64,000 bases of DNA, taken from positions 96,001 through 160,000 of the forward strand of contig JAFBJZ010000229.1 of assembly GCA_016785225.1 (NCBI GenBank), given 5' to 3'. Within the stretch, counting starts at the first letter, position 1, and every line of letters begins with the position of its first letter. This DNA is from Psettodes erumei (lineage: Eukaryota > Chordata > Actinopteri > Pleuronectiformes > Psettodidae). Positions 24,681-37,089 of the stretch are shown in pieces. Made by a program: the position numbers and the translations under genes. Under the pieces are notes generated by a model. The model did no database searches. It was not told the origin of the DNA and worked only from the letters and a program-made list of their open reading frames with translations.

Positions 24681-25152
24681 ACAAACCCAGACAGACTCAT
24701 CTATAATTCAGCGCCGGTGTTAAAACCGCCTATCGATCCGCGGACTTTGCGGTGATTGGATGTCGGTGTTCGGTACCTGATGCTCCGGTGCTCGGTTTGT
24801 CGGGCTCCATGTTCCTCTGCAGCATCTTCAGCGCGAGGCAGGAAAACAACGAACGAACCCTTCAGTCAGAAACCAGGGGAAACACGTCACTTTACGTAAA
24901 CTGACACGTTTTAACTTTAAAACCTTTAACGGATTATTCGTAATATGTTTTTTTTTTCTCCTCGTTGTTACACAAACAAACAGTCCAGAGAATTTGTTTA
25001 CCGTGCACGGAGGCGCGCGGGTTCCGGCGGAGCGGTTCTGTGCGGCCGAGAGCGCGCGAGGTGAGGCTGCCCGCGAGGGTATGCGCCCGCGCGCGCACAC
25101 ATGACCGTCAGCGGCCAATGGCGGGCCGTGCCGCGCTCGTAAAACGGTTTTA

Positions 25153-25224
<72 letters not shown>

Positions 25225-25281
25225 CCACAAATTCGCTGTTCTGACTGCAGCTTTCTCTTGAGTGCAGCTGCACACACACTG

Positions 25282-25325
<44 letters not shown>

Positions 25326-25718
25326 AGCAAATTCAACCTGAATCCATCTGTTTTGTTTCAGGCCTTTGGTTTCTTCCTGTTTTACACGAAAGGAATTAAT
25401 ATTATTACCTTAACTTTAATTTAATTTAAATAGTAATTTATGCATTAATGGAACATAAGGTGCAAATACCAGCAAATATTTCTAAATACAAATAAAAATT
25501 TAAAAAAATACAAATACATTATATTTCAGATAAAGAATAACTTTAGGTTTTGTTTTGTTTAGTGGAGAAATTTTTAACTCTGATTTTTTCTTCTCTAAAG
25601 TGAATTCACCTTCAACAGTTTCCTGCATTTTTCTGCTTCCACCGGTTTTAAACAAGACAATGACAAAAGTATAGATTTCTGATCAGATCCCTCGTCTTTC
25701 ATCTGTATTATTATTATT

Positions 25719-25780
<62 letters not shown>

Positions 25781-27524
25781 TAACATTAAGGCTACTTATA
25801 CTAATTTTAATTAAAGTTTTTTATTATTCAGAAATAGAGAATTTGATCAAACCTTTTGTCACAGTCATACACACTCTTTCTGCATCAATTTTTAATTTAC
25901 CTGTAACATATCTCCGTCCCTTTTTAAGGCCTCAATCATCTGTGTACAGACTCAATACAGTAAAAATACCGTGAGTGCATGTTAATCATTTAATTAAGAA
26001 AATCAAATTCATCCAGTTCACCGTGTTGGATTGGGATTTTTTTAAATTTAACTGCTAATTTGATAATGCGCTCATGGTGCACTTACAGTACATATATATA
26101 TATATATTTTATTATTTATTTATTTATTTTAATTAAGTCATGTCAAACCTGAAGTGACAGTCGACTCTTAACATTTTCCACCGTGAAGCAGAGACACTGA
26201 CGTTACTCATTTTCACAGCAGCAGCAGCGGCAGCCATCTTTTTTGAGGTGTGTGTGTGTGTGTGTGGGGAGGTATTTAAATAATCTCAGTCTTCTAGTGC
26301 ATTTTCTATCATTTCAATTTAAGAGACTCCAATTTTAAAAAAGAGAAAATATAAGTTTTTTTAGTTTTTCTCTCTGCGCTGACCCTCAGGCCAGCCGAGC
26401 GGAAGACGAGTTTTATTTTGAAAGGGAAGAAGAAAGCGGAAGTGGCCCCTCTTCAGTAATATGGTGAGGGCAAAAAAAAAAGTTCCGAGTTGAAGCTTTT
26501 AACGCGCACTCGAGGAGTAAAAACAAGAATCGTCCCAACGCGGTGGAACAGCCCTTTAATTCATTCCGCCTACGTGTGTGGCGGGACGTGTGGACGTCAC
26601 CGTGACGTCACAGAGGCACAGACACGCTGCGGTCGGCAGCGCCACCCAGCGGACACACGCAGTAACTACACACAGAAACAGCAGCGCCGTGTGTTTTTAT
26701 GTTTTTAAGATTATTCCTAAAAAAAAAAAGATGTCTAAAGATCTCAAAACACTTAATCCGCAAGTAAAACCGCCCAGATTAAATTTTCATCCCACACAAT
26801 AATTCAACTGTATTGTTGTCTAATCTAAATTATGTGCCGCACAGATTTTACTATTTTCAGAAACAACGTAAGAAAATGACGCGTTTCACGACGTCAGACG
26901 AAAAAAAACCAGCGCGTTAAATAATCAGGGTGTATTTATTTAAATTTCATCGACCATCGTTTAATCACAGTAATAATAATAATTTATATAATAAGAATAT
27001 TTTTGCAGCAGGGTTAATGTTTGGTGTCACACCCGCGACTGTATTTTATTTATTTGTGCGATCGTTTTTATATTTTATGTTTTTATGCAAAGATAATTGA
27101 TTATCTAATTTTTTGTTTGGTGTGTGGTGCATCTGATTTTTAATTTAATAATATATAATATATAATATAATCTGTGTGTGTCAAATACTGAAACGAGTAC
27201 ATGTGAGAAGCTTCTCCACGTCTTTTATAATATATATATTTTTACTCTTGTTAGTATTATGTGCGTAGTAACTGTACTGTAGCCTGGACAGTTGCATCAA
27301 GTTCTTGTGAAATCTTAAATAATCTGCGTCTCAAAACCCAAGGCGATAATCCGGACGTCGCAGGCACGAGTCCAGTCCGAGGTCGAACTGGCACCCGAAC
27401 CCTCAATCCCCGAGCGGGATGCGGTTCCTGCGGTTCGTGCGGGACTGCGGCGGAGGCCGTCTGGTCTCAGACAATGACTTTAACATTTAGAAGGACAGCT
27501 GAGGTTCCGAGGGAGGAGAGAGGG

Positions 27525-27604
27525 TCCAATAAAACCATATAGCCCCGCGGTCCCGATGCCTGTCTGGGCTAAATGACTTTATGGTAGCAGGCCCTCTCTC
27601 TCTC

Positions 27605-27680
<76 letters not shown>

Positions 27681-27785
27681 GGCTTGGGGAGGGGAAAGTC
27701 ACGTTTATTCTCCAAATGCACGCAGTTGCTTTATGACCCCGCAGGATTATATGGCCGCAGTAAACGGGGGGGAAGCGTCGAGGCG
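27525..27785. promoter_or_regulatory. Candidate regulatory block split by a (GT)n array
   Basis: The left half (27525-27606) contains AATGACTTTATGGTAGCAGG. The right half (27690-27785) contains TTGCTTTATGACCCCGC and GGATTATATGGCCGCAG. TTTATG is the core of posterior Hox/Cdx sites and occurs on both sides of a 73-bp GT array (27607-27679). I infer an enhancer into which a microsatellite expanded; there is no direct proof. Confidence 0.3.
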
Positions 27786-28479
27786 CCGCATGCGCTGACT
27801 TTGACTAAACAACGAGTCACAAATGTCCCGGTGGACCGGAACCAGCGCCGCGTACCTGAGCACGGCCCGGCACCTTGACGTTCGGTTCGTGAGATCATAA
27901 TAAAAATATATATATATATATTTTAAAAAAGGCGGGATGAAGTATAATTGACCTATAAAAGCGCGTGAACAAGCGAACGCGTTTCCTGTTTACTCGTTTT
28001 TCTCCCGCGAGCTCAAACCATAATACTGTAAATATAAAAACCACCGAGAGGAAAACACATTTTATTACTCTAAGTACTAATCTGATCAGAACTGTGTGTT
28101 GTGTTGCTCCGGCTAATACAAAAACACAACGCAATAAATATAAATAACCTACAGTACAGCTATAGTGATTTTATCAGGCTGTAATAATCCAACTGACTGA
28201 TTTAAATATTATCATTATTATTAGCTGGAGTTGTCTGGCTATTAATATCTCTGTATATAATTATAATTATAACCAAACGTTACGGACAGAGGCTAATAGT
28301 GGAGGGGGGGGAAAAAAAGAAACGCAACCCGGAAGAGTTCTGATTAACAACGGTGACGTCATCCGTCTTTTATTTCGTTTAAAAAATAAGAATAAAAATA
28401 AAAATAACAATAATAAAAGCAGCTTGTTGAGCCTAAAGGAGCAGATTCCCCGTCATCCTGCTGAACAGAGAGGAGGAGG

Positions 28480-28523
<44 letters not shown>

Positions 28524-28658
28524 CCCTATGATATTCCTGTAACAGTTCTGTAGTGATGTTGTCGCCTCCTTCACATTCTGAAGCTAAAATAAGTTGTGCG
28601 TTGGTTCCTGTTTGTGTGTACCATCAGACTGCTGTCACACCATAGCTTAGCCATGACT

Positions 28659-28705
<47 letters not shown>

Positions 28706-29678
28706 GAATACAGGCATGAGCGTATCTACCACATTAGACCCACAGAAACATCACATACACGTAGCAACAATGACAACAATGGCAACAACAACAATAATAA
28801 CAACAACAACAACAGATACGCCCATGAGGCTACATGCACAGTTTATAAAAAAACAGAAAAACAAAATAAAAAAAAAAAAAACAGGAAACAGGAAGTGATC
28901 TTGTCAAAGTCCCTTTGATGATTTTCACGTGTGTTTGTAGCAGGAAGGCCTGGACATATGTTTGTTTGTTTGTTTGTTTGTTTGTTTGTTTCCTCTTGTT
29001 TCTTCTGCTGCTGGACTCTGAGCTTCCACATCGAGTTTGTTTTCAGTCCTGGACCGGGGACCACAAGAAGCCAGTTTCCGGATTCAGAGCCAACATGGCG
29101 GCGGGGCGTGCGGCCGCGTGGCTTTTTTTTTTTTGCGCGCGTAAATCCAGCAGAATGACAAAAAAAACAAAAACGTCCCTAATCAATAACTCACAAACTG
29201 TGAAGTTTGTCTTTCTCCTGCAAACGGAAACGGATCACGTGTGAAAACAACATGGCGGATTCGGCCGGCGCTGGTCTCGGGCCTCCTGTCGGTTTTGGCG
29301 GTATTTCATTTTTAATTTCACATAAACGCCGTGCGACTGTTTTCGGCCCATAAAAGGCAGGTGCCGGCTTTATCTGCGATGGTAACGCGGTGTCGCCTGG
29401 CACGGCGACAGCGGCCTCTTTTTTTATTTTTTTTTTTTATGGGGATGATAGTTTGGGCGTTAAATCACAGCACGCCGCTCGCGTCCTGGCAGAAAGTACA
29501 GACAATTTATGCGAACTCAAGTATGTGTCAAGTGTTTCCAGTTTGGACGTGCGAGATATACGGCCTCATCAAAAACAGATGTGTTCTGAAAATGAGGGAA
29601 AAAAAAAAAGTCTTTGATATCAGCCGCTGCGTGTTTTCTTTTGTTTCAATTTACGGGCTTCTCTGTAAATGTTAGCGT

Positions 29679-29697
29679 TTTATTCGCGGCTTTTATT
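29679..29697 (-). other. Candidate poly(A) signals of hoxd9b
   Basis: Two AATAAA hexamers on the minus strand (plus-strand TTTATT at 29679-29684 and 29692-29697), about 270 bp past the hoxd9b stop codon. Confidence 0.45.
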
Positions 29698-29961
29698 TAC
29701 AGCGGTCCCGGGTCAGAGGTCGACCGTCTTCATTTCGAAACATGCGGATGGAAGAATTCTACAACATGTAAAAGGTCAAAAGACGTCGAGAGGAATCTTT
29801 TCTTTTTTTTTTTTTTTTTGGGTCTGGTGTGTTGTTTTTTTTTCCCGCCGCCCCAGGCAGCCATTGTTAGCCCCGCCGCCTGCTAACGTCCGATCTGGTC
29901 CAGTTGGAGATGTTTGGGGTTTTTCTTTTCTCTCGGTCCAGCCTTCATCCCTTCATCCCAT

Positions 29962-30244
29962 TCACTCGTTCATGCTCCTCCTCTCTCGGATCATGAGCTT
30001 CTTCATCTTCATCCGTCTGTTCTGGAACCAGATTTTGACCTGTCTCTCTGTCAGGTTTAAGAGTCCCGCCACCTCCAGGCGCCGGTCCCGGGTCAGGTAC
30101 ATGTTGTAGAGGAACTCCTTCTCCAGCTCCAGGGTCTGGTGCTTGGTGTAGGGACATCGCTTCTTCCGGGTCGACTTGGCGTGGATCCAGCTCGCTGATG
30201 GGTTTTCTGCAGGAGAGCAGACAAAGTGGCGTGAAGTTGTGGTT

Positions 30245-30303
<59 letters not shown>

Positions 30304-30830
30304 GTGCTGTAAATAGTTCAAAGGCCGACATTAAATTTTGGAGAAAATATTCTCAGGAGCAGATTTTACGATCCTGCAGTTTTTGGCTGGTTGGTAAAAG
30401 AAACACGAGGAAGCTAGTTGGAGTTTAGCATTACACTCCCCTCATTTGCATTATTTAACATAATGTGACATTATCTAAAACTAATTTAGTGCTTTGTCAT
30501 GCAGCTGTTGGACCTTTTTTAAGGGGAAAGTTGTTTTTTTTTTTATTTGGAAGCACAACAAACACACATCTGTGTCTGACTAACGGACAAACTCAGCCTC
30601 ATTTTGAGGAATTATTAAGCTGTGTGTGTGTGTGTGTGTGTGTATTTGATTTGAAATGTTTTATTGGCTACTTCAAAAAAAAAAAAAAAAAGAAAAAGAG
30701 ACGTAAAGCAGCCACAGAGTGCTGTGAAATTATAGTCTGACAGACAGCAACAAGTATTTGGCTTGGACGCTGCACACACCACTTTACAACAGAGGACATC
30801 TCCTATCACTGGATGGAGCATCCATCCATT

Positions 30831-30925
<95 letters not shown>

Positions 30926-31453
30926 GGGGGGTGTCCCTGCTGACATTTATTCATTATTAATTTATTATAGAGTGAAGTTCAGGCAGCAAACAGCTCCTAC
31001 AATTAAAATTTACCAAAATGTCTTCAGTGAATTTTAACCAATGGTCTAAATTTATTCAGTAATAATTAAACGTTGCAGAGTATCTGATAAAATAAAAAAT
31101 AATTTTAGTAATTAGCTAAAATTGTAGAATGGCATCATTAGTGTTGTTAGCCCATCTGTCATCTTAGTTGAAATAATAGTAATTCTTATAATAAAGACGT
31201 GCTGCACTACGATCATACCTGTGTGTCATTTAAACACATTTAAAGTGTAAGAGCAGGTTCCTGCTTCCTGATCACACAAACGCGTTTCCAGCGCCTACCT
31301 GTGATTTCCCTACTGCGACAAATTGCTAAATAACAGCAATAGCACCTTAATTATTTTAATAGACAATAAAGTTTTATATTTTACAGTTTACAAGACATTT
31401 ATTGGGCTATAAAAGTCACACGCACTTACTTAGGCCACATTCTCCCTCTCTTT

Positions 31454-31538
<85 letters not shown>

Positions 31539-32347
31539 GTGCAAAGCCACTTCTTTAGCACTAATAAACATTCCTGAGTTGAGTTTATCTGTCTTTACCC
31601 GGGTCGAGCTGCTGCTGCTGCTGCTGCTGCTGCTGTTTTCCTCTCCTCGTCCTCCTTCTTGGCTTCGGCCTTCCTCCCCAGCTCCTCCACGGTCCCGAGC
31701 CGCTCGAGCACCACCTCGTCCGGGCTGGCGAAGCCGGGGTCCGCGGGGCTGCCGCGCGACGGCGGCGAGCTCTCCGGTTTCACCGCCTCGTACCGCGGGC
31801 TCGGGCTGGAGAGGTCGCCCTGAGCCGGGAGACACGCGGGGAAGCCGGCCGGAGCTTGAGACAGAGCCGCCTCCGAGGTGGGGGTCGACGCCCCCTCCCA
31901 GCAGCGCACGAACCGGCTCTCCGACGCGGCCGAGGGCGCGACGTGGTCGGCGTGCGTCTGCGTCTGCGGGCCGTAGTAAGGGTGGTGGTGGTGGTGGTGG
32001 TGGTGGCTCAGGAGGGGGTGCGGGTGAAAAAGGCCGGGGATGGGGGCGCCGGGGGCGGGCTGCAGGTGCGGGGAAGAAGGCGCGGAGGTAGCGGAGTTGT
32101 TCGTCCAGGGCGAAAAGCCGTTTAAGCCCGTTTGTTTGCTGGAAAAATGGGAAAAATCCGGAATGTGGGATCCGGGGGTCCCCTCCTCCTCCTCCTCCTC
32201 CTCCGCCGCCGCCGCCGCCGCCGCCGCTCCCCGGGCTGGCTTTGCGCAGCCGCCCGCCGAGCCCTGCAAGCTCCCCGGGATGAAATGCGCACCGTACGGC
32301 TCCTCGCTCTGGAGCCCCATCATGGAATAATAATTCGTTAGCGACAT
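29962..32347 (-). CDS. hoxd9b: Homeobox protein Hox-D9b, with a +1 frameshift at the end of exon 1 as read
   Basis: Posterior-group Hox transcription factor, paralog group 9. Exon 1 is 32347-31599 (ATG) and exon 2 is 30206-29962 (TGA). Exon 1 starts MSLTNYYSMMGLQ and has Ala, Glu and His runs, RFVRCWEG and a VKPE motif, as in Hox9. Exon 2 reads NPSASWIHAKSTRKKRCPYT, then a Hox9 homeodomain (LELEKEFLYNMYLTRDRR, TERQVKIWFQNRRMKMKK). The frame open from the ATG reaches EDEERK and then becomes an Ala run ending ARPG, which joins exon 2 out of frame. The neighbouring frame gives QQQQLDP, the exon-1 end known in HOXD9, and joins exon 2 in frame as LDPENPSASW. One extra base in the four-T run at 31636-31639 (AAAA on the coding strand) explains this. 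Uncorrected, the protein would lack the homeodomain. Repair by assembly error or true loss is unresolved. Confidence 0.9.
30834..30917. repeat. (GT)n array in the hoxd9b intron
   Basis: About 84 bp of GT in the hoxd9b intron (30207-31598), with a second one at 30248-30300 beside the exon 2 acceptor and a (CA)n at 31457-31536 near the exon 1 donor. Confidence 0.95.
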
Positions 32348-32714
32348 GTTTATTTTATTATTTCAATAAAAAGACACTTAAGTGCGACTGTAAAACGTTA
32401 GATGGGCTGGTATAGTGGCTTACATCCTCCCCTAAAATGGTAGTATTTTTTTTCCTGCCCTTACCTCCTTCTCGGCTGCCCATTGGTTACACAGCGGACC
32501 ACATGGTTAGACTGTATTTACCCGCTACGGGAAATAAATCAAATCATTCTTTTGTCCTCAGAAACGTGGCGGCCCCGGTTCGCGGAGCCGAGGAGCCGAG
32601 GAGCCGCGGAGCCGCGGAGCCGCGGGGTCGTGCGGGCGGAATCAAACGGAGCGGGGGAGCGGACTGTTGTCCCCGAGAGCGCGCGGCCTCAACGTGTCGT
32701 AAACAAGAGGGAGA

Positions 32715-32820
<106 letters not shown>

Positions 32821-32910
32821 AGGACATCCTGCGTTTCTACGGGAAAACTCTCCAGGTCGATGCCTGTTTGTGCTGTAATTTACACTCACTGACATCAGAC
32901 ACTGTCCCGC

Positions 32911-32956
<46 letters not shown>

Positions 32957-34063
32957 GGTGCTGAGGTTGTTTACTGACTTACAACCGTGTCGCCATTAGT
33001 GGAGGAAACTATGCGGAGTATTTGTGCTGCAGGAGTTTCAGGAAGTTTTTTTCCTTTGCACTTAATCTGGATTATTAATAAACTGGAGGATTAGATGATG
33101 ATAATGATGGAGGGTTTATGTTAAGATAAAAACATGAAAATAATTTCATATTAAGATTTAATCGGCCTGGACCTCAGCGCCCTCTGCTGGCAGCGTGTGT
33201 TAGGACAGCGGAGGGGAAGTAACTGAAGTACTGCACTGAGGTACTTTATGTCAGGGCACCGTGTACTGCATTTTACTACACACTTTTTTAAAAAAAAAAA
33301 AAAAAACTTCCTATCCAGTCCGACTTTTTAAAGATGTGTTTATTTTTTATTACAGTGAATTGAGCAGTCACAATATTCTGACCTGTAAGTTCAAGTATTT
33401 TCTAAAAATGACACATCAGAATCAGAAATTTATTACCAGGTCTCAGTGTAAAGATACATTCAGAAAAAATAATAATAATTACAGAGGATGAAAAAACACA
33501 TAAAAAAGACACAGAGGCATAATTATATGAATAAAAAATAAACTATGAGGAAATATATTAATGTAATACAGTGATAAAATAATGTGCAAATTTATTAGGA
33601 CTGCAATGAGTGCACAGCAAATTAATCAGTGTATTAATTATGCCTCTTTTTTTTGCAAGTGCACTTCTCTTTGTGATTAACTTCATAAACTATAAGTAGA
33701 GTATAAGTGAGGACAGAGAGTAAAGTCAGACGCCAATTAGTCTTTTAATTTCCCTCTGATTTCCAGAGACCTGAAACCCTGCGAGTCTCCGGGTCCAGAG
33801 CAGCTGTGGTTAGTTTCAGCCTTTTTATTTGGCACATTATCAAGTTAGTGTGAGTTCTGGCAACTGGTTTCAGTAATAAAATGAAGAAACACATGAATCA
33901 GCGTTTATAATTTAATCTGGCCGGACCTTTAGGGGCTCAGGCCAGGAGAGAGACATTACTCAGTGAATGAGATCTGCTGGAACTCGCTCTAGGTGGTGGA
34001 GGAGGAGGTGGAGGAGGTGGAGGAGGTGGTGGGGGTGGGTGGGGGACTCTGTTAAGGAATCTG

Positions 34064-34120
<57 letters not shown>

Positions 34121-34622
34121 TCATGCAGGCCGCTGTATAAATCCACATGACACACTATAAGGAGTTACGGAAAGACGCCGGCGGTGCCAAGAGATGAGCA
34201 TTAAGAAAATCAACCGGTGAAGTATTACTGCTCTTTACTACTGCGTGTACTCTGTGTACTGCTGCTACTCTTACTACTCAACTGTGTGTCCACCTATTTA
34301 TAGTATCTGCAGGCAGTATACACACATTAAAAATGAATTAACACACAAATTTAATGAAAATCAAAGCTAATACTATGACCAGTACTTCAATATACTACTT
34401 CCACTGTATCTCCTTCCTGCTGCTACAAATACTACTACTACTGTGATGTTGAGGCTACTAATGATACTTCTACTAGTTCCTGACATCCTCTGCAGTGTTT
34501 TGTGTGTTGGAGTGTGTGCGTCGGTTGTGGTCAGGTTTATGGAGGGGCCGTCAGGCTGAATGCCTTCACTTCCAAACAGACGCACAATCTCTCCTTTCAT
34601 CTCCCCGTCCTTCTCTCTGCGT

Positions 34623-34676
<54 letters not shown>

Positions 34677-35504
34677 GAGTGTGTGAGACAAAGACAGCAG
34701 ACCGTCTGTATTGCTCCAATAAAAGCCACTGGGTGGAGGAGATTGGCGGTTGTGACGGTGCGGTTGTGTTTTGCGGTTCAAGGTTCACCAGCAGCCTTGG
34801 ACTCACTGTTGTGATGTGATTCTGCCGTCTGGTCCCGGTCTGTTCAAAGTCTGGGTCGGGACCGGGACCGGGTCGGGCTGACAGGACTCTGTTTGGACAC
34901 TTTCCTTCTCTTTAGTGTTCATATTTTACGGTGCTGTAACGGGGTTTTTAAGATTGTGCGGTTGTGTTAACTCTAATGTGAGTTTCTGGGCTCCGGTGAA
35001 CACGCGTCACTTTATTACTGTCTAAAAACATTAAAATCTGACGCTGAAACTGATTCTCCCGTGAGATAAACCACATGTGACGGCTAAATTTGTCAAACAT
35101 CAGGTTTTGTGGCATAAAATTTAAGATTGCACCTTTTTTTTTCCTCCTCTTCCTGTAAGTGCATGCAGTGAATTATAATAATAATAATTATGAAATCCAA
35201 CCTGCGTGATGGACAAGAGCCGTCGACAGCAAACTGACATAATTATATTTGTGTGGATGTGTTTGATTTTATGGGGTGATTGTGCTGTCAGATAGAGACA
35301 TAAGTCAGCAGTGCGAGTCTGCACAGACATGAACGTACATGACGTGAATGAGGCCTCCTCACTGTATCTGCCCTCATATCTCAGTATTTATAGAACGTGC
35401 CCGAGGCGCGGGGGGTTCGTTTCTTCACCACATGACTTCAGAGGGGAGTTTAAAACAAGACATGAGGAGCTTTTCCTGGAGGGAGGAGAGAAAAAAAAAA
35501 AGCC

Positions 35505-35580
35505 GAGAAGCTGCTGGATGTTCTGCAGAAAAAACCCCCCGAGCCCCAGGGTTCTCCTGCAGAACATCCAGCAGCTTCTC
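35505..35580. repeat. Perfect 24-bp inverted repeat with 28-base spacer, hoxd11b 3' region
   Basis: Positions 35505-35528 (starts GAGAAGCTGCTGG) are the exact reverse complement of 35557-35580 (ends CCAGCAGCTTCTC), separated by 28 bases. Transcribed from either strand it would fold into a 24-bp uninterrupted stem. It starts 9 bases past the hoxd11b stop codon (35589) on the coding strand, so it probably lies in the 3' UTR. It could be a structured UTR element, a small-RNA precursor-like hairpin or a recent inverted duplication. Confidence 0.9.
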
Positions 35581-35588
35581 TTCTCACT

Positions 35589-36997
35589 TCACGGCTGGAG
35601 TTGTGCGCCGCACCGCAGCCTCAGCTTCTTTTCTTTCATTCTCCTGTTCTGGAACCAGATTTTCACCTGTCTTTAACAGAACAGCACAAAACAGGACGCT
35701 GTAAAAAAAAAAATATATATATATATATGCAATATAATAACCCTGCTGCTCTGTTAGGGTGGAGTTTAAATACTACAGTAATGTGGTATTATATGAAAGT
35801 ACTCGTGTATTTAATATTTGTCTAAGTCTAAAGGAGAGGGGACTTTTTTTTGACACAATAATCCCCAACCTTCCAGTTAACTATTCAATTAATCTCCCTC
35901 TCATTTCCCCGGATTAATTATTCATCAGTCGTTGCGGCCTTGAACGTTTTAACGCTGCAGGAATAAAGTTCTGAGACGTTTTAATAAAACTCTCACCAGA
36001 GAAGACACTCTGTGCACAAGACTAAATAATCGGATGATAATCCAGACTGTTCCAGCTACAATTGCAGATCATTTTTTAAAAAAAAAAAAAAGCATAAATG
36101 TGAAAAATCAAACATAATACTAATGTGAATCACACGTGCATAGCGCGCGCCTCATCAGTCACGTGTTAACGCTGTTACCTCCACACAGGTGTTTTACGCT
36201 TTAATCAAACACGTGTCTGGACGCACCGGTCGCTGAGCAGCAGGAGGCGGGACAGCCGCTGGCGTCCGTCCTTGTTGATGTAGACGTTGAAGAGAAACGC
36301 TCTCTCCAGCGCCGAGATCTGCTGCCTGGAGTACGGACAGCGCTTCTTCCGCCTCACGGGAGGCTCTGCAAACAAACAAACAAACAAACAAACAGCTTAA
36401 AGATAATCCACATCAAAGTCAGCTTAGAAATAAATAAAAAAAAACTAACCCGCACAAGTAAAACCCATGTAAATCTTCTGACTTTAATTCATTTTAAATT
36501 TTTAATTAAACGTGAATGTCAAGGTCTGAGTGAAAAACACGCGTGACCTTCATTAAAAGCTAATTTAGGCCCACGTGCGCGGTGACCTACCACGTGACTG
36601 CTTTCCTCCAAATAAAATTACAACCAATCAACTGGGAGGAAATTGGATCGATTAGATATATATAACCACTTTTATCACCGCATGGAAAAATACCTAACGT
36701 CACTTTATATAAGTATTTATACTTTTTAAAGATCAGACCTGTACGAGTAAAGAACAGTGGTTTTATTTTGAACATAAAAATATTTAATAAAACCGATTAG
36801 ATGAAAGAAGAGTTACATAATCAATAAATCGATTTTTTAAAAATAGAGTGTTATATATAAACCTTATTCTGGCTCCTGACGTTCAGTAAATTTAAATTAA
36901 ATTTGTCTATAAGTTCAGGCCTATTCGGTAGTTGTAATATTTTTTATTAGAACGTATATATTATTGATCAGGTGATCAGTTTAACCCCTACATGACT

Positions 36998-37089
<92 letters not shown>

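Larger units (their letters stand above)
18010..29961. other. hoxd4b/mir-10d to hoxd9b spacer; no coding gene seen
   Basis: About 12 kb with no homeobox or other credible exon, so hoxd8b is absent. Repeats: (GT)n 18470-18501, 18925-18986, 19562-19613, 22485-22553, 25157-25220, 27607-27679 and 28660-28701; (CA)n 23840-23895, 24643-24678 and 25283-25322; (TAA)n 25725-25779 and 28481-28523; 10-base TGTGTGAGTC units at 23430-23480. Long AT-rich tracts lie at 20,250-21,350 and 25,380-26,150. Two compact, repeat-poor blocks are listed separately as candidate regulatory elements. Confidence 0.6.

Noticed and set aside
31402..32330. Large + strand open frames opposite hoxd9b exon 1
   Set aside because: Arg/Pro/Gly-rich antisense shadows; the minus strand carries the Hox9 features.
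31599..32347. Alternative splice donor in hoxd9b exon 1 that would avoid the frameshift
   Set aside because: The GT sites I examined in the ATG frame do not leave the single base needed to join NPSASW in frame, and the Gln/LDP ending would be lost. The check was by eye, so one site could have been missed.
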